Source: Microscilla marina ATCC 23134 (GTDB taxonomy: Bacteria; Bacteroidota; Bacteroidia; Cytophagales; Microscillaceae). From it: 64,000 bases of DNA. The notes below the pieces were generated by a model. It made no database searches and was not told the origin of the DNA. It saw only the letters and a program-made list of their open reading frames with translations. Below, one piece after another: positions 45,445 through 53,804 of the stretch. The stretch spans positions 124,001-188,000 of the forward strand of contig NZ_AAWS01000015.1 in NCBI RefSeq assembly GCF_000169175.1. The letters run 5' to 3'. Made by a program: the position numbers and the translations under genes. Numbering within the stretch: the first letter of the stretch is position 1; each line of letters opens with the position of its first letter.

Positions 45445-46788
45445 ATGTTTAGAGTATTAATTAGATTAACTATTTTTTGTCTGTTTTCTCTTACTCACTA
45501 CCATTGCCAAGCTCAACCCAAACAAGCCAACTTATTACCTTTAGACAGTTTGCGTAAGATGAAGTCGATGAGTTTTGAGGAGGCTTTGAAAAAACCAAAC
45601 AAAGCTTATCGAGTTGGTTTAGATAAAGATGAGTTGGAAAAGATAGGTTTGCTCAAAAATGCTAATGTACAATACATTATAGTAGGAGTTGAGCAAGGGA
45701 TTACCAAGCTTCCAAAAAATATTGGTAAACTAACAAATCTCCAAGTATTAAAAGTGACTCGGAATAAGCTGAAAACATTACCAAAGTCACTGGGAAAGCT
45801 TAAACACCTGAAGGAATTAGATTTATCCAATAATGAGCTTACTAGTCTACCAAATAGTGTGGGGAAATTGCAACACTTGCAAATATTAAAGTTATATAAT
45901 AATAGACTGGTTGACTTGCCTAGAAGCTTTGGAAGCATGCTTCAGCTTCAACAACTTCATTTGGGTAAAAATCAAATGAAACGTTTTCCTATAAGTGCTC
46001 AAAGACTTAAAAAACTGAAAGAAGTAAATTTAATGGCAAATGACTTAAAAAAACTACCTTCTAATTTAGAGAAAATCGCTAGTATTGAAAAGTTAAAGTT
46101 AAATGCCAACCCTAATTTAAATCTTCAAGATGCTTGTGAGAGGTTTAGCCAGTTACCCGCTTTAAAGTTCTTAGACCTCAAAAAAACCTCAGCATTGCCA
46201 ATATCTTTAAAGAGGCTACAAACCCTAGAGATGTTGATAATCACATATCCAACTCAAAACATTAACCAATGCATCACTATTCTAACTCAATTACCTCAGT
46301 TAAAATATTTACTTTTAGTAAACTCAAAACCAGTAGATATTCCAACAACTTTTGAAAAATTCAAAAAATTAGAAAGTTTAGCCTTTTTTATGACTATTAA
46401 AAATATAGATAGAGGGCTGGTATATTTAAGTAAAATTAAAACCTTAAGACAATTAGGGTTAATGTTTAGTGCTTATAAATCGCTTCCTGCTGAATTAGGG
46501 TATCTTACTAGCATAGAGGGATTATTTTTAGGAGGAAATAAACTTGAAAAATTACCAAAAGAAATAGGGCAACTTACGAACCTTAAGATACTTGACTTAT
46601 CATCCAATGATTCTCTAGAAACTGTACCAACTGAGATGACTCAGTTAATTCAATTAAAAAGGTTAGCAATTAATAATCAGAAGCTCTCAAGTAAAACAAG
46701 AAAAATGTTAAAAGAAGGGTTACCCAATACTCAGATAATGGATTTTGATTATAAATCATTTAAACAATTTACAGGGTGGATGAAATGA
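45445..46788 (+). CDS. Secreted leucine-rich-repeat protein, paralogue 1
   Basis: The frame opens at a TTG at 45424, but the ATG at 45445 gives a signal peptide (VLIRLTIFCLFSLTHYHC, with QAQ after), so it is used. A cysteine follows the hydrophobic core and may be a lipidation site. Residues 30-75 are a conserved N-terminal cap (LPLDSLRKMKSMSFEEALK). About a dozen LRR units of about 23 residues follow, for example LQVLKVTRNKLKTLPKSLG and LKELDLSNNELTSLPNSVG. The gene starts 25 bases after the 903-residue protein, and its stop overlaps the next start, so all three are probably one operon. Confidence 0.88.
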   Translation: MFRVLIRLTIFCLFSLTHYHCQAQPKQANLLPLDSLRKMKSMSFEEALKKPNKAYRVGLDKDELEKIGLLKNANVQYIIVGVEQGITKLPKNIGKLTNLQVLKVTRNKLKTLPKSLGKLKHLKELDLSNNELTSLPNSVGKLQHLQILKLYNNRLVDLPRSFGSMLQLQQLHLGKNQMKRFPISAQRLKKLKEVNLMANDLKKLPSNLEKIASIEKLKLNANPNLNLQDACERFSQLPALKFLDLKKTSALPISLKRLQTLEMLIITYPTQNINQCITILTQLPQLKYLLLVNSKPVDIPTTFEKFKKLESLAFFMTIKNIDRGLVYLSKIKTLRQLGLMFSAYKSLPAELGYLTSIEGLFLGGNKLEKLPKEIGQLTNLKILDLSSNDSLETVPTEMTQLIQLKRLAINNQKLSSKTRKMLKEGLPNTQIMDFDYKSFKQFTGWMK

Positions 46789-48104
46789 TTAAGTGGTTTC
46801 ATTTATTGTGCCTGCTTTCTTTTACTCACTACCATTGCCAGTCTCAACAAAAGATACAAGCTAATTTATTGCCTTTAGACAGCTTGCACAGGATGAAATC
46901 TATGAGTTTTGAAGAGGCTTTGAAAAACCCCACAAAAGCTTATCGGGTTGGGTTAGATAAAGAAGAGTTGGAAAAAATACATTTACTCAAAAATGCCAAT
47001 GTGCAATATATAATAGTAGGGGTTAAACAAGGCATTAGCGAAATTCCAAAAAGTATAGGCAAGCTCACAAACCTTCAAGTACTAACACTTACTCGCAACA
47101 ATTTGAAAGCTTTGCCCAAGTCGATAGGTAGGCTCAAAAACTTGAAAGAGTTGGATTTGTCACACAACAAGCTGATTGGTTTACCACATAGCTTAGGAAA
47201 GTTGAAAAGTTTGGAGGTGCTCAAATTGGCTAATAATCAGCTAAGTAGGTTGCCCCAAGGGTTTGGTAAACTTACCAACTTAAAACAGCTCTATTTGGGT
47301 AAGAATGAAATTAAATCGTTTTCTTCAGACGTAGCTGGGCTTAAAAACTTACACATGCTGAATTTAGCTATAAATAATTTGACAACCCTCCCCCATCACT
47401 TGGAAAAAGTTCCTGTAAGAGATTTAAACTTGGCAGGTAACAGAACCTTGAACTTAAGCGGGTTAAGTAACAAGCTAAAGAACCTGAAAGCATTAAGGCT
47501 TAGCCATATCACAGTATTGCCTAGTTCGTTTAAAAAATTATATAGTTTGAAGGTATTAGAAATTATTCAGAGTACAGACATCAACTTAGAGCAAATAACT
47601 CCTATACTTACGAGTTTACCTTCTTTGCAAAGTTTGTCTTTGTCAGGGATGCAAAACACGCGTATTCCTGTCACCTTTGGCAACTTTAAGCAACTAGAGA
47701 AACTAGGCATTCAACTAAGTTCCATTACAAATTTAGCAAAGGCGTTTTCAATCATAAGTCAATTAAGTAAGCTGAAACAATTTGCCTTGGCTTTTGGTGA
47801 CTATCCATCATTACCAGCCGAAGTAGGTTTGTTGACTAATATAGAGGAGTTGTATTTGCCTCAGAATAAAACTACTGATTTGCCAGATGACATTGGCAAG
47901 TTAGCACAGTTAAAGGTCTTAAGTATTAGTTACAATGAGTTTAAGTTTTTACCAAAAGTAATAACATCACTCACTCAATTAAAGAGGCTAGGTCTTAACA
48001 CTCATAAATTTTCAAAGGAAGAAAAATTGATGCTGAAAAAGGCGTTACCCAATACGGAAATTCTTGATTATGATTCAGGATTTTGGGCAAAACCAGAAAA
48101 GTAG
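46785..48104 (+). CDS. Secreted leucine-rich-repeat protein, paralogue 2
   Basis: The start ATG at 46785 overlaps the previous stop as ATGA, a coupled start. The protein has 439 residues, a signal peptide ending YHCQSQ and the same cap (DSLHRMKSMSFEEALKNPTK). The LRRs are homologous to paralogue 1 (LQVLTLTRNNLKALPKSIG; LKELDLSHNKLIGLPHSLG). Identity to paralogue 1 is highest in the N-terminal half. Secreted LRRs of this type bind proteins at the cell surface; the target is unknown. Confidence 0.88.
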   Translation: MIKWFHLLCLLSFTHYHCQSQQKIQANLLPLDSLHRMKSMSFEEALKNPTKAYRVGLDKEELEKIHLLKNANVQYIIVGVKQGISEIPKSIGKLTNLQVLTLTRNNLKALPKSIGRLKNLKELDLSHNKLIGLPHSLGKLKSLEVLKLANNQLSRLPQGFGKLTNLKQLYLGKNEIKSFSSDVAGLKNLHMLNLAINNLTTLPHHLEKVPVRDLNLAGNRTLNLSGLSNKLKNLKALRLSHITVLPSSFKKLYSLKVLEIIQSTDINLEQITPILTSLPSLQSLSLSGMQNTRIPVTFGNFKQLEKLGIQLSSITNLAKAFSIISQLSKLKQFALAFGDYPSLPAEVGLLTNIEELYLPQNKTTDLPDDIGKLAQLKVLSISYNEFKFLPKVITSLTQLKRLGLNTHKFSKEEKLMLKKALPNTEILDYDSGFWAKPEK

Positions 48105-48129
48105 ATGACCTTACAGGGTTAATGTTATT

Positions 48130-48351
48130 ATGATAAAACTAGTTTATATTATTTTCTTGTTTTCTTTTACTCACTACCGTTGCCAAGCTCAACCCAAGCA
48201 AGCAACCCTATTGCCTTTAGACAGCTTGCGCAAGATGAAATCTATGAGTTTTGAAGAGGTTTTGAAAAACCCCACCCAATCTTTCGGCGAATGTTCCAAA
48301 GGCAAGTGGCAAACTTGCTGTTATTGTGAGTTTAAAGTCTGGAGGCTTTGA
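48130..48351 (+). pseudogene. Truncated third secreted-LRR paralogue
   Basis: The first 52 codons match the N-termini of the two upstream LRR genes: signal peptide ending YRCQAQ, the LLPLDSLRKMKSMSFEEVLK cap and NPTQ. Homology then stops abruptly near 48287. The reading frame runs on into repeat family D (48312-48361), coding for an unrelated tail. No LRRs follow. It is a remnant of a third tandem copy, cut at or near the repeat. Confidence 0.85.
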
Positions 48352-48361
48352 CCAGCGTGGG
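48312..48361 (+). repeat. Dispersed repeat family D, copy 2
   Basis: This block reads AACTTGCTGTTATTGTGAG...AAAGTCTGGAGGCTTTGACC and is nearly the same as 42569-42618. It forms the end of the truncated LRR frame. Confidence 0.85.
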
Positions 48362-48432
48362 GGCATTTGGCTTAAGTTTTTTCAACTCAGGTCTTTGAAT
48401 AGGAGGAAATTGTTAAATTGCTTCAAAATTTA

Positions 48433-48496
48433 GCAAAGCAATTTACAAACTTGCCGCCATTGCGAGTTTTAAGTCTGGAGACTTTCTCCAGTATGG
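48433..48496 (+). repeat. Dispersed repeat family D, copy 3
   Basis: The copy reads CAAAGCAATTTACAAACTTG...AAGTCTGGAGACTTTCTCCAG. It is more divergent than copies 1 and 2 but has the same order of blocks and the same small hairpin (CTGGAG). Confidence 0.7.
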
Positions 48497-48528
48497 TTGT
48501 ACAATAATACAGATATAATCTATTAGAT

Positions 48529-48816
48529 ATGGGAGGAGATTGGAAAGAAATGTTTTATGCGGCTCAAGATGGTAACCTGGAGTTGGTACGTTACCATATT
48601 CGCACAGGGGTAGACTTAAACTACCGCCATCCTGAATTTTTGACGACGGCTCTGATTGTATGCACCGAAAATGGGCATACAGACATTGCGCAATACTTGC
48701 TGGAGCAAGGCGCTGACCCTTATCTGATCGATGGGTTTAGCGGAAAAAACGCTTTTGAAGTGGCAAAAATATACAAACGCAAACCTATAGCCAAGCTCTT
48801 GAAAGCCTATGTATAA
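48529..48816 (+). CDS. Small ankyrin-repeat protein
   Basis: This 95-residue protein has about two and a half ankyrin repeats: DGNLELVRYHIRTGVDLNYR, then ENGHTDIAQYLLEQGADPYL, ending in NAFEVAKIYKRKPIAKLL. It lacks a signal peptide. It lies directly after repeat copies 2-3 and the broken LRR gene. Ankyrin proteins are protein-binding modules; the partner is unknown. Confidence 0.85.
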   Translation: MGGDWKEMFYAAQDGNLELVRYHIRTGVDLNYRHPEFLTTALIVCTENGHTDIAQYLLEQGADPYLIDGFSGKNAFEVAKIYKRKPIAKLLKAYV

Positions 48817-49105
48817 ACTCTAAAATAAATAAACAATAAAAGCAATAGATATTTTGCCCAAAAAACCAAAAAAATAAGGGTTATTTAAGGTATACAAAAG
48901 GTTAAAATTGTATACACCAAAAATGTTGGAAAATTTTTGTCACATGTTTTTTTACCATTCACAAAAAAAACTGGAGGACAATTATGTAGTATGTTTTGTT
49001 TTTTAATACACTGATAATCAGTATACTAAAAAGTTGGTGTATAGCTTAATGCTGGTGTTTTTATATTTTGAAACACTTACTACAACCTTTTGTATACCTT
49101 CTATT

Positions 49106-49138
49106 TTTGGAATAAACACTCCTGTCCCCCTATATTTG
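49106..49138 (+). promoter_or_regulatory. Strong Bacteroidota-type promoter in a gene-poor stretch
   Basis: TTTG at 49106-49109, a 21-base spacer and TATATTTG at 49131-49138 match the consensus exactly. Transcription would start near 49146. No long gene follows for 700 bases, only a 31-codon ORF at 49276 and a structured region at 49381-49439. Confidence 0.65.
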
Positions 49139-49275
49139 TCCCGTAAATTTTAATGCCTGCAATAATCGTTAAAAGAATTCTGTTGAAAACGCCTTCTATG
49201 AGTGCAAGATTGTATTTGCATACACTCTAAAGGTAGTCATCACAGTATTCTATCATATCATTGAATAGTATAAAA

Positions 49276-49371
49276 ATGGAAAAGTTAAATTTAATTGATT
49301 CAGCTATGTATCTCAAAAACACCTTAACCAGTAAAGCACGGTTGCTTATACCACATCATAACTTAAATTAA
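49276..49371 (+). CDS. Possible 31-residue peptide
   Basis: The ATG at 49276 opens a 31-codon frame ending TAA at 49369-49371. The peptide reads MEKLNLIDSAMYLK at its start and ends in LLIPHHNLN. Support is limited to the strong promoter upstream and a structured region right after it. It could equally be a non-coding RNA. Confidence 0.3.
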   Translation: MEKLNLIDSAMYLKNTLTSKARLLIPHHNLN

Positions 49372-49380
49372 ATATCCATC

Positions 49381-49439
49381 ATTGTCTGTTGGGTCATTGT
49401 TTATCAAAAGTTCCCCAACAGTACCGAATGCCAGACAAT
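49381..49439. other. Structured RNA-like region downstream of the micro-ORF
   Basis: CTGTTGGG (49386-49393) can pair with CCCAACAG (49414-49421). Alternatively ATTGTCTG (49381-49388) can pair with CAGACAAT (49432-49439). The two pairings share three bases and would exclude each other in part. There is no T run, so it is not a plain terminator. The rest of the 1037-base gap (48817-49853) holds a degenerate repeat copy and nothing else clear. Confidence 0.35.
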
Positions 49440-49531
49440 ATAGTCATTCAAAATGTCTGCTCTCTGGAGGCTCAATAAATACAGTATCAATTCGAGTTTG
49501 TTTTCAGTGTATTTCAAAAACCTGTACTATG

Positions 49532-49579
49532 TGGTATTTAGCCTATGGCAGAGCACAGTTGCAGCGATTCGTTTTGAAG
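49532..49579 (-). repeat. Dispersed repeat family B, degenerate inverted copy
   Basis: Read on the minus strand, it shows weaker versions of AAAACCGAT...CAGAGCTCTGCCACAGGCTAAA. Compare 22742-22796 and 34525-34577. Confidence 0.55.
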
Positions 49580-49853
49580 TAAAATGAACGAGCAAAAAAA
49601 ACTTGAAGCTGTACCTAATCCCCAGAGTACGGGACTATCAAAGCCTTTAGTGGTATGTCTGGTATTTGATTTTAACAGTAAAATAATGTAAACCAGCAAG
49701 AAACGCTGCAAACTCAAGAGGTTAGTGCACCAAACGCCTGATCGTTGGATGCTAAATTTTGTGGGTTAGTAAATGACAAAAAACACAAGACTGCTGCAAG
49801 GGCAATACTAACCAATCAAACAGCCAGGGTTTTCTACAACCATCACAAAAAAC

Positions 49854-50213
49854 ATGAATGCATTTAAAGTTATCAAAAGAACAAGCAACAAACAACACCG
49901 GATTATTTTTCGTGACTTGACCAAGCTCTATGAAGAGGTAATGCTGCTTTCTGAAAATCCTCACCTTACTTACCCGCAGATGTCACAACACCTACGTAGT
50001 TTTAACAAAAAAATACACAATATTCGTGAAAAACTAGCCAATGCGCCTACCCTTAGTGCCGGAGGGTCGCTCAAAGTAGCTGCGGCGGCTTTGTATATGT
50101 TGTACATGAACATGTTGCCTGAACGCAGGCTAATTGCCGAAGAACAAGGGTTTGAGCATTATAAACAAGAATATGAAGAGTGGATTCAAAAGGCTAAAGA
50201 GTATTTAGGGTAG
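49854..50213 (+). CDS. Hypothetical helical protein
   Basis: This 119-residue protein starts MNAFKVIKRTSNKQHRIIF. It is mostly helical (LTKLYEEVMLLSENPHLTYP; LRSFNKKIHNIREKLANA) and contains a short hydrophobic Ala-rich segment (SLKVAAAALYMLYMNMLPE) that could be a weak membrane helix. It ends HYKQEYEEWIQKAKEYLG. Not recognised. Confidence 0.55.
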   Translation: MNAFKVIKRTSNKQHRIIFRDLTKLYEEVMLLSENPHLTYPQMSQHLRSFNKKIHNIREKLANAPTLSAGGSLKVAAAALYMLYMNMLPERRLIAEEQGFEHYKQEYEEWIQKAKEYLG

Positions 50214-50335
50214 TTGTTGTGAGCAAAATAGCTTGCAGCCCTGACAAGGGCAAGTCCTTGGATAAATGCTATTGGAATTAATAAGTCCACAAGAACAGTG
50301 GGCTTATTACCAATGAATATCGGTGCTTTAAGCAA

Positions 50336-50368
50336 CAAGTCCTTAGATACCGATGTATATCGGTGCTT
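50336..50368 (-). repeat. Dispersed repeat family A, inverted copy 2
   Basis: On the minus strand it reads AAGCACCGATATACATCGG followed by TATCTAAGGACTTG. It lies in the 450-base gap 50214-50663 next to family C copy 1. A second partial ATCGGTGCTT occurs at 50319. Confidence 0.75.
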
Positions 50369-50379
50369 CAAGTTGCCTC

Positions 50380-50428
50380 CTGTTTAACTGCGTTGAGCTC
50401 ATCACAGCAAGCCGCTGTAGATTCGGTT
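50380..50428 (-). repeat. Dispersed repeat family C, inverted copy 1
   Basis: On the minus strand it reads AACCGAATCTACAGCGG...GATGAGCTCAACGCAGTTAA. It matches 56466-56514 with about four differences. The A and C elements keep the same order at both loci, so they are parts of one larger composite repeat. Confidence 0.75.
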
Positions 50429-50663
50429 CAGAGACAACTAACAAAATCATAGTATACTTATTTTCAGTGGTTTATGAATTTTTTAGTTAAAAGTATTTAG
50501 TCGATAGCTGATTCGAGTAAATGTTTACCTTGTTAAATGCTGTAAACCAGTATCTTATATTAAGATTGCTTACTCAATTTATTTTTAAATTCGTAAATAA
50601 CTGAGAACCAGCAAACAACTTTGACTAAAATCACTGCGGAGTATTGTAATACCCTTAGGTTGA

Positions 50664-50864
50664 CGCCTATGTGATAAGTCGGGGTATACCATACACAATA
50701 CACAGTATAAATTTATAGTGTTTGATAGTGGGCAAAAGCAGTTGTATGATTTGGTCAATGATCCTTATGAAAAAAACGATTTGACGGAGGGTGGTGTGCT
50801 TACTACCGAACAAAGTGCCGTGCTGACCAAGTTGGAAAATAAGACGGGGGAGCTTAGAAAGTAA
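50664..50864 (+). pseudogene. C-terminal remnant of a sulfatase gene
   Basis: The frame from 50664 to the TAA at 50862-50864 translates to a tail typical of bacterial sulfatases: GYTIHNTQYKFIVFDSG, then QKQLYDLVNDPYEKNDL. A stop codon (TGA at 50661-50663) cuts the frame immediately upstream, and no catalytic C/SxPxR region is in the window. The remaining fragment of about 66 codons therefore cannot be functional. Repeats just upstream (50336-50428) may mark the deletion. Confidence 0.75.
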
Positions 50865-51010
50865 CGCCTTTTGCTTGATATATTTACCCATTGCTTTATT
50901 TTTTTAAAGTATATTTGCGGCATGAAAATGCCTTGAGCACTTGTTTAAACTTTACCTTTATGCACTTTAAACAAGCCTTTATTTCACCAAAACTTAAACA
51001 AAGCAAAGCA

Positions 51011-52477
51011 ATGGATTTTAAAGATTTTTATGAAAAATACGAAGAGGGACTACTCAAAGAAATAGCCGACGAAGCACTCAAAATATTGACTCAGCCCATA
51101 CCACAAGAGCTTTTAGATGAGTATGAGTTTTTAAACCTGACGCTCGACTTTATCTCTTATTGGGAGCATTACAAAGAGTTTGATACAATTATTCAGTTAC
51201 AAGCAGGTATACAACAAAACCCTGAATTGTATACCAATGTAAGGTTTCATATCAACGAAATGCTCATTAGATACTATTGCTTTACAAACAATAAAGCAAT
51301 GATTGTAAGCGCTCTTAATGCCTATCTACAAGACGAAGATATTAATATAGACTTGTTGATGTCAAGCGTATTGCAAGTTGCCTACTATGGTCATATAGAC
51401 GTTGTAGATTCATTTATCGAAAATGAATACGACAATCTTGGGGAATCTGACGATGTTGACGTGGAGTCTTTGCAAGACCTGGCGATGTTAAAGTTCAATA
51501 TAGAGTTGGGCAAAGCAGCGGCCACAGGGTTTGACCAAGAAGCGTTTACCCAAAAAGTAAGTGCTTTTGATTTTAACTTGCCAGAGGGTGTTCCTGGTAT
51601 CATTGCAAGGGCATTTGACTTGACCATACATGATGACTTGAAAACAAAGGTACTGGGCAAGTATAAAGATACAAAGCGTGACGAAATGATTACACTTAAG
51701 GTTGTTTTCATGAAATATATGCTCGACAAGCAATGCCCCTTTGTGCTAAGCGGTACTTTGTGGGAGTATTTTGCCGATTACTGGCTCAACAAGGAAGCAA
51801 GCTCTTGGTTGGGTCACTTTACCCTCAAAGAACGCAGCTTTCAAACGTTTTTAGAAAGCCTCAACGTATTTATGCCACGCAAGGCGAGCTCCGATTCGTT
51901 GGTGCTATGGGGTGGTAGGTATATAGTAGAGTTTGTGGAGGCTCTCAGACTTCAGCAGCCCGACTACTATGCACCACAAAAAAAGATGTTAACTAAGCTA
52001 AAAGCACAGTTTAAAAAAGATTATCAAGCCGATTTATGGGAGTTTAGTTTTGTGCATCGGTGGTTGCCTGTAAGCGATCTGTTGAGCGAGGAGCACGACG
52101 CTGAGAAGGAGTTGTTTTTGGCAAGTTATAATGAAGAACCCGAGGAGTTTACCCCTGGGGATTTTCAAGACCAAAGACAAATGATTGGTAATTTTATGGG
52201 GGCTTTGAACGAACTAATGGAAGGGGAGGACAGCGAGGACCTTTTTGACGATGAATATGACGAAGATGAAGCGTTTTTTGAAGATCCTTTTGGAGTAGAA
52301 GCAAACCCTGACAACAGACATTCAGGCAGACCTTTGCCACCCATTCAAAAGAAGCAAACCTTTCGTCGCAACGACAAGGTAACTGCTAAATACCCCGATG
52401 GAACTGTAAAGAAAAACGTTAAGTTTAAAACAGTACAAGCCGATTTTGAGAAAGGCTTGTGCGAGATTGAGGCGTAG
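51011..52477 (+). CDS. Large cytoplasmic protein of unknown function with acidic tail
   Basis: The frame reaches back to 50891, but the ATG at 51011 (MDFKDFYEKYEEG) begins the sequence that looks native; MHFKQAF at 50960 is an alternative. The 488-residue protein is largely helical. It carries an acidic cluster (EDSEDLFDDEYDEDEAFFED, near residues 425-445) and then a short C-terminal domain (IQKKQTFRRNDKVTAKYPDG). That last part resembles a small SH3/Tudor-like barrel that would bind a protein or nucleic acid; this is inference. TATATTTG at 50910-50917 is a possible -7 element. Confidence 0.7.
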   Translation: MDFKDFYEKYEEGLLKEIADEALKILTQPIPQELLDEYEFLNLTLDFISYWEHYKEFDTIIQLQAGIQQNPELYTNVRFHINEMLIRYYCFTNNKAMIVSALNAYLQDEDINIDLLMSSVLQVAYYGHIDVVDSFIENEYDNLGESDDVDVESLQDLAMLKFNIELGKAAATGFDQEAFTQKVSAFDFNLPEGVPGIIARAFDLTIHDDLKTKVLGKYKDTKRDEMITLKVVFMKYMLDKQCPFVLSGTLWEYFADYWLNKEASSWLGHFTLKERSFQTFLESLNVFMPRKASSDSLVLWGGRYIVEFVEALRLQQPDYYAPQKKMLTKLKAQFKKDYQADLWEFSFVHRWLPVSDLLSEEHDAEKELFLASYNEEPEEFTPGDFQDQRQMIGNFMGALNELMEGEDSEDLFDDEYDEDEAFFEDPFGVEANPDNRHSGRPLPPIQKKQTFRRNDKVTAKYPDGTVKKNVKFKTVQADFEKGLCEIEA

Positions 52478-52491
52478 TGAATGGCTGTGTG

Positions 52492-52535
52492 AACCGCTGA
52501 ACAAAGTGTGAGGTTTTCTCTCTGGTTCAGCGGTT
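52492..52535. terminator. Bidirectional terminator between convergent genes
   Basis: The stem AACCGCTGAAC/GTTCAGCGGTT (52492-52502 with 52525-52535) lies between the acidic-tail gene and the isochorismate synthase gene. Confidence 0.7.
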
Positions 52536-52540
52536 AAGTG

Positions 52541-53773
52541 TTATTGTATAATGTCTAACATCGTTTTACACTTCATCTCGGTTTCGTGCCATTCGCGCAT
52601 AGGTATTGAGTCTTCGGTAATGCCAGCCCCAGCGTATAGTATTGCCTGGTTGCCCAATAGCTGCATACAACGCAAGTTGACAAAGATATGGGTTGCCTGG
52701 GTGATGTTTACCGGACCTATAAACCCGCTGTAAAATGCCCGGTCATAATGCTCATGTTGAAGAATAAACTCTTGTGACGTTTCTTTGGGCATTCCACAAA
52801 CTGCCGAAGTAGGGTGTAGCAAGTCCAGCATGACCGTGCCCAGTTCGGCAAAGTTTACTGCTTGCATATCTACTTTAAAACGGGTACATAAATGTACCAG
52901 ATTGCCTGCAATTACCGTTTTGGGTCCTACCTCTTCAAACTCACGCAAGCGTATTTTCTTAAAACAATTGATAATATATCGGCTAACCATTGCCTGCTCT
53001 TCTATTTCTTTTTGCATCCAGGCGGTGTGGCTTAGTGGCAGCTCATGGTTGTGGGCCTGGGTGCCTGCCAATGCTATAGTTCTAAACTGTTGTTGATCGT
53101 CGGTACTAATGAGGGTTTCAGGAGTAGCCCCCATCCAAAGTCCTATTTCTGGAACATACACCAGGTACACCAAGGCATTGGCGTAACGTTGGCATAGTTT
53201 CATAAAAGTTTGTACATGGTCAAAGTTGGCAGGCAAGTCTACCGATTTGGCGCGCGAGAGCACCACTTTCTTAAACAAACCAGCTTTGATTGCCTCTACT
53301 CCACGGTGTACCAATTGACTGTAGTCGGTTTCTGAAGCAATGTGCAAACGGTTTGGAGTAGGTGTTTTGGGGTGTACAGGTGAGGCAGGGGCAGCCTCTA
53401 GTGTTGCTTCAAATGCCTGTAAAAAACGTTGTTGACTTTGGTGCCATTGATTGTCAAGGGCGTGGGGTGGGGTGAGGTATTGAATGGTGTCTAGCTTGGT
53501 AGAATAGTGTACATCGGCATTGAGAAAATAGGTTTGTTTGAGGTGGGGGTTCAGAAAGCGACTAAAGGCAAACCCTGGGCGGCTCTCTTCCAGGTCAAGC
53601 TTCATTTGCTGGGCTTGTCCGCTCAGGTCTACCACCACGTTTTGAGTGTCTTGGTTGGGTAACCTCCAGATGGCTATGGGTAAGTTATTTTTTAAAGCTG
53701 CCTGAAAAAAGCCTTGAAATAAATTTAAGCGGGGCGTTGTTTGTAGTGTTTGTTCTAAAGCCTTCCTTCTCAT
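52541..53773 (-). CDS. menF: Isochorismate synthase
   Basis: The 410-residue protein belongs to the chorismate-utilising family. Landmarks are KKVVLSRAKSVDLP, WMGATPETLIS, ALAGTQAHN, LHPTSAVCGMPKE (containing the family's CGxPK-type motif), FYSGFIGPVN and the C-terminal YAGAGITEDSIPMREWHETEM. It converts chorismate to isochorismate, the first step to menaquinone here because other men genes are nearby. A GTG at 53803 would extend it by 10 residues; the ATG at 53773 is chosen. It lies 31 bases after the thioesterase gene and is probably co-transcribed with it. Confidence 0.9.
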   Translation of the reverse strand: MRRKALEQTLQTTPRLNLFQGFFQAALKNNLPIAIWRLPNQDTQNVVVDLSGQAQQMKLDLEESRPGFAFSRFLNPHLKQTYFLNADVHYSTKLDTIQYLTPPHALDNQWHQSQQRFLQAFEATLEAAPASPVHPKTPTPNRLHIASETDYSQLVHRGVEAIKAGLFKKVVLSRAKSVDLPANFDHVQTFMKLCQRYANALVYLVYVPEIGLWMGATPETLISTDDQQQFRTIALAGTQAHNHELPLSHTAWMQKEIEEQAMVSRYIINCFKKIRLREFEEVGPKTVIAGNLVHLCTRFKVDMQAVNFAELGTVMLDLLHPTSAVCGMPKETSQEFILQHEHYDRAFYSGFIGPVNITQATHIFVNLRCMQLLGNQAILYAGAGITEDSIPMREWHETEMKCKTMLDIIQ

Positions 53774-53804
53774 AAGTAAATCTTTCTTTTGTAAAAAAAT
53801 CACG

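Noticed and set aside
42554-48496. Family D copies as transposon terminal repeats
   Set aside because: Copies are direct, internal hairpins are short, and there is no transposase or target-site duplication; dispersed intergenic repeats explain them better.
49382-49582. 66-codon plus-strand ORF
   Set aside because: It overlaps the hairpin region and a degenerate inverted repeat of family B, and its composition is not protein-like.
48817-49853. tRNA or CRISPR array in the gene-poor stretch
   Set aside because: No cloverleaf signature with a T-loop GGTTCGA-like core and no regularly spaced repeats were seen.
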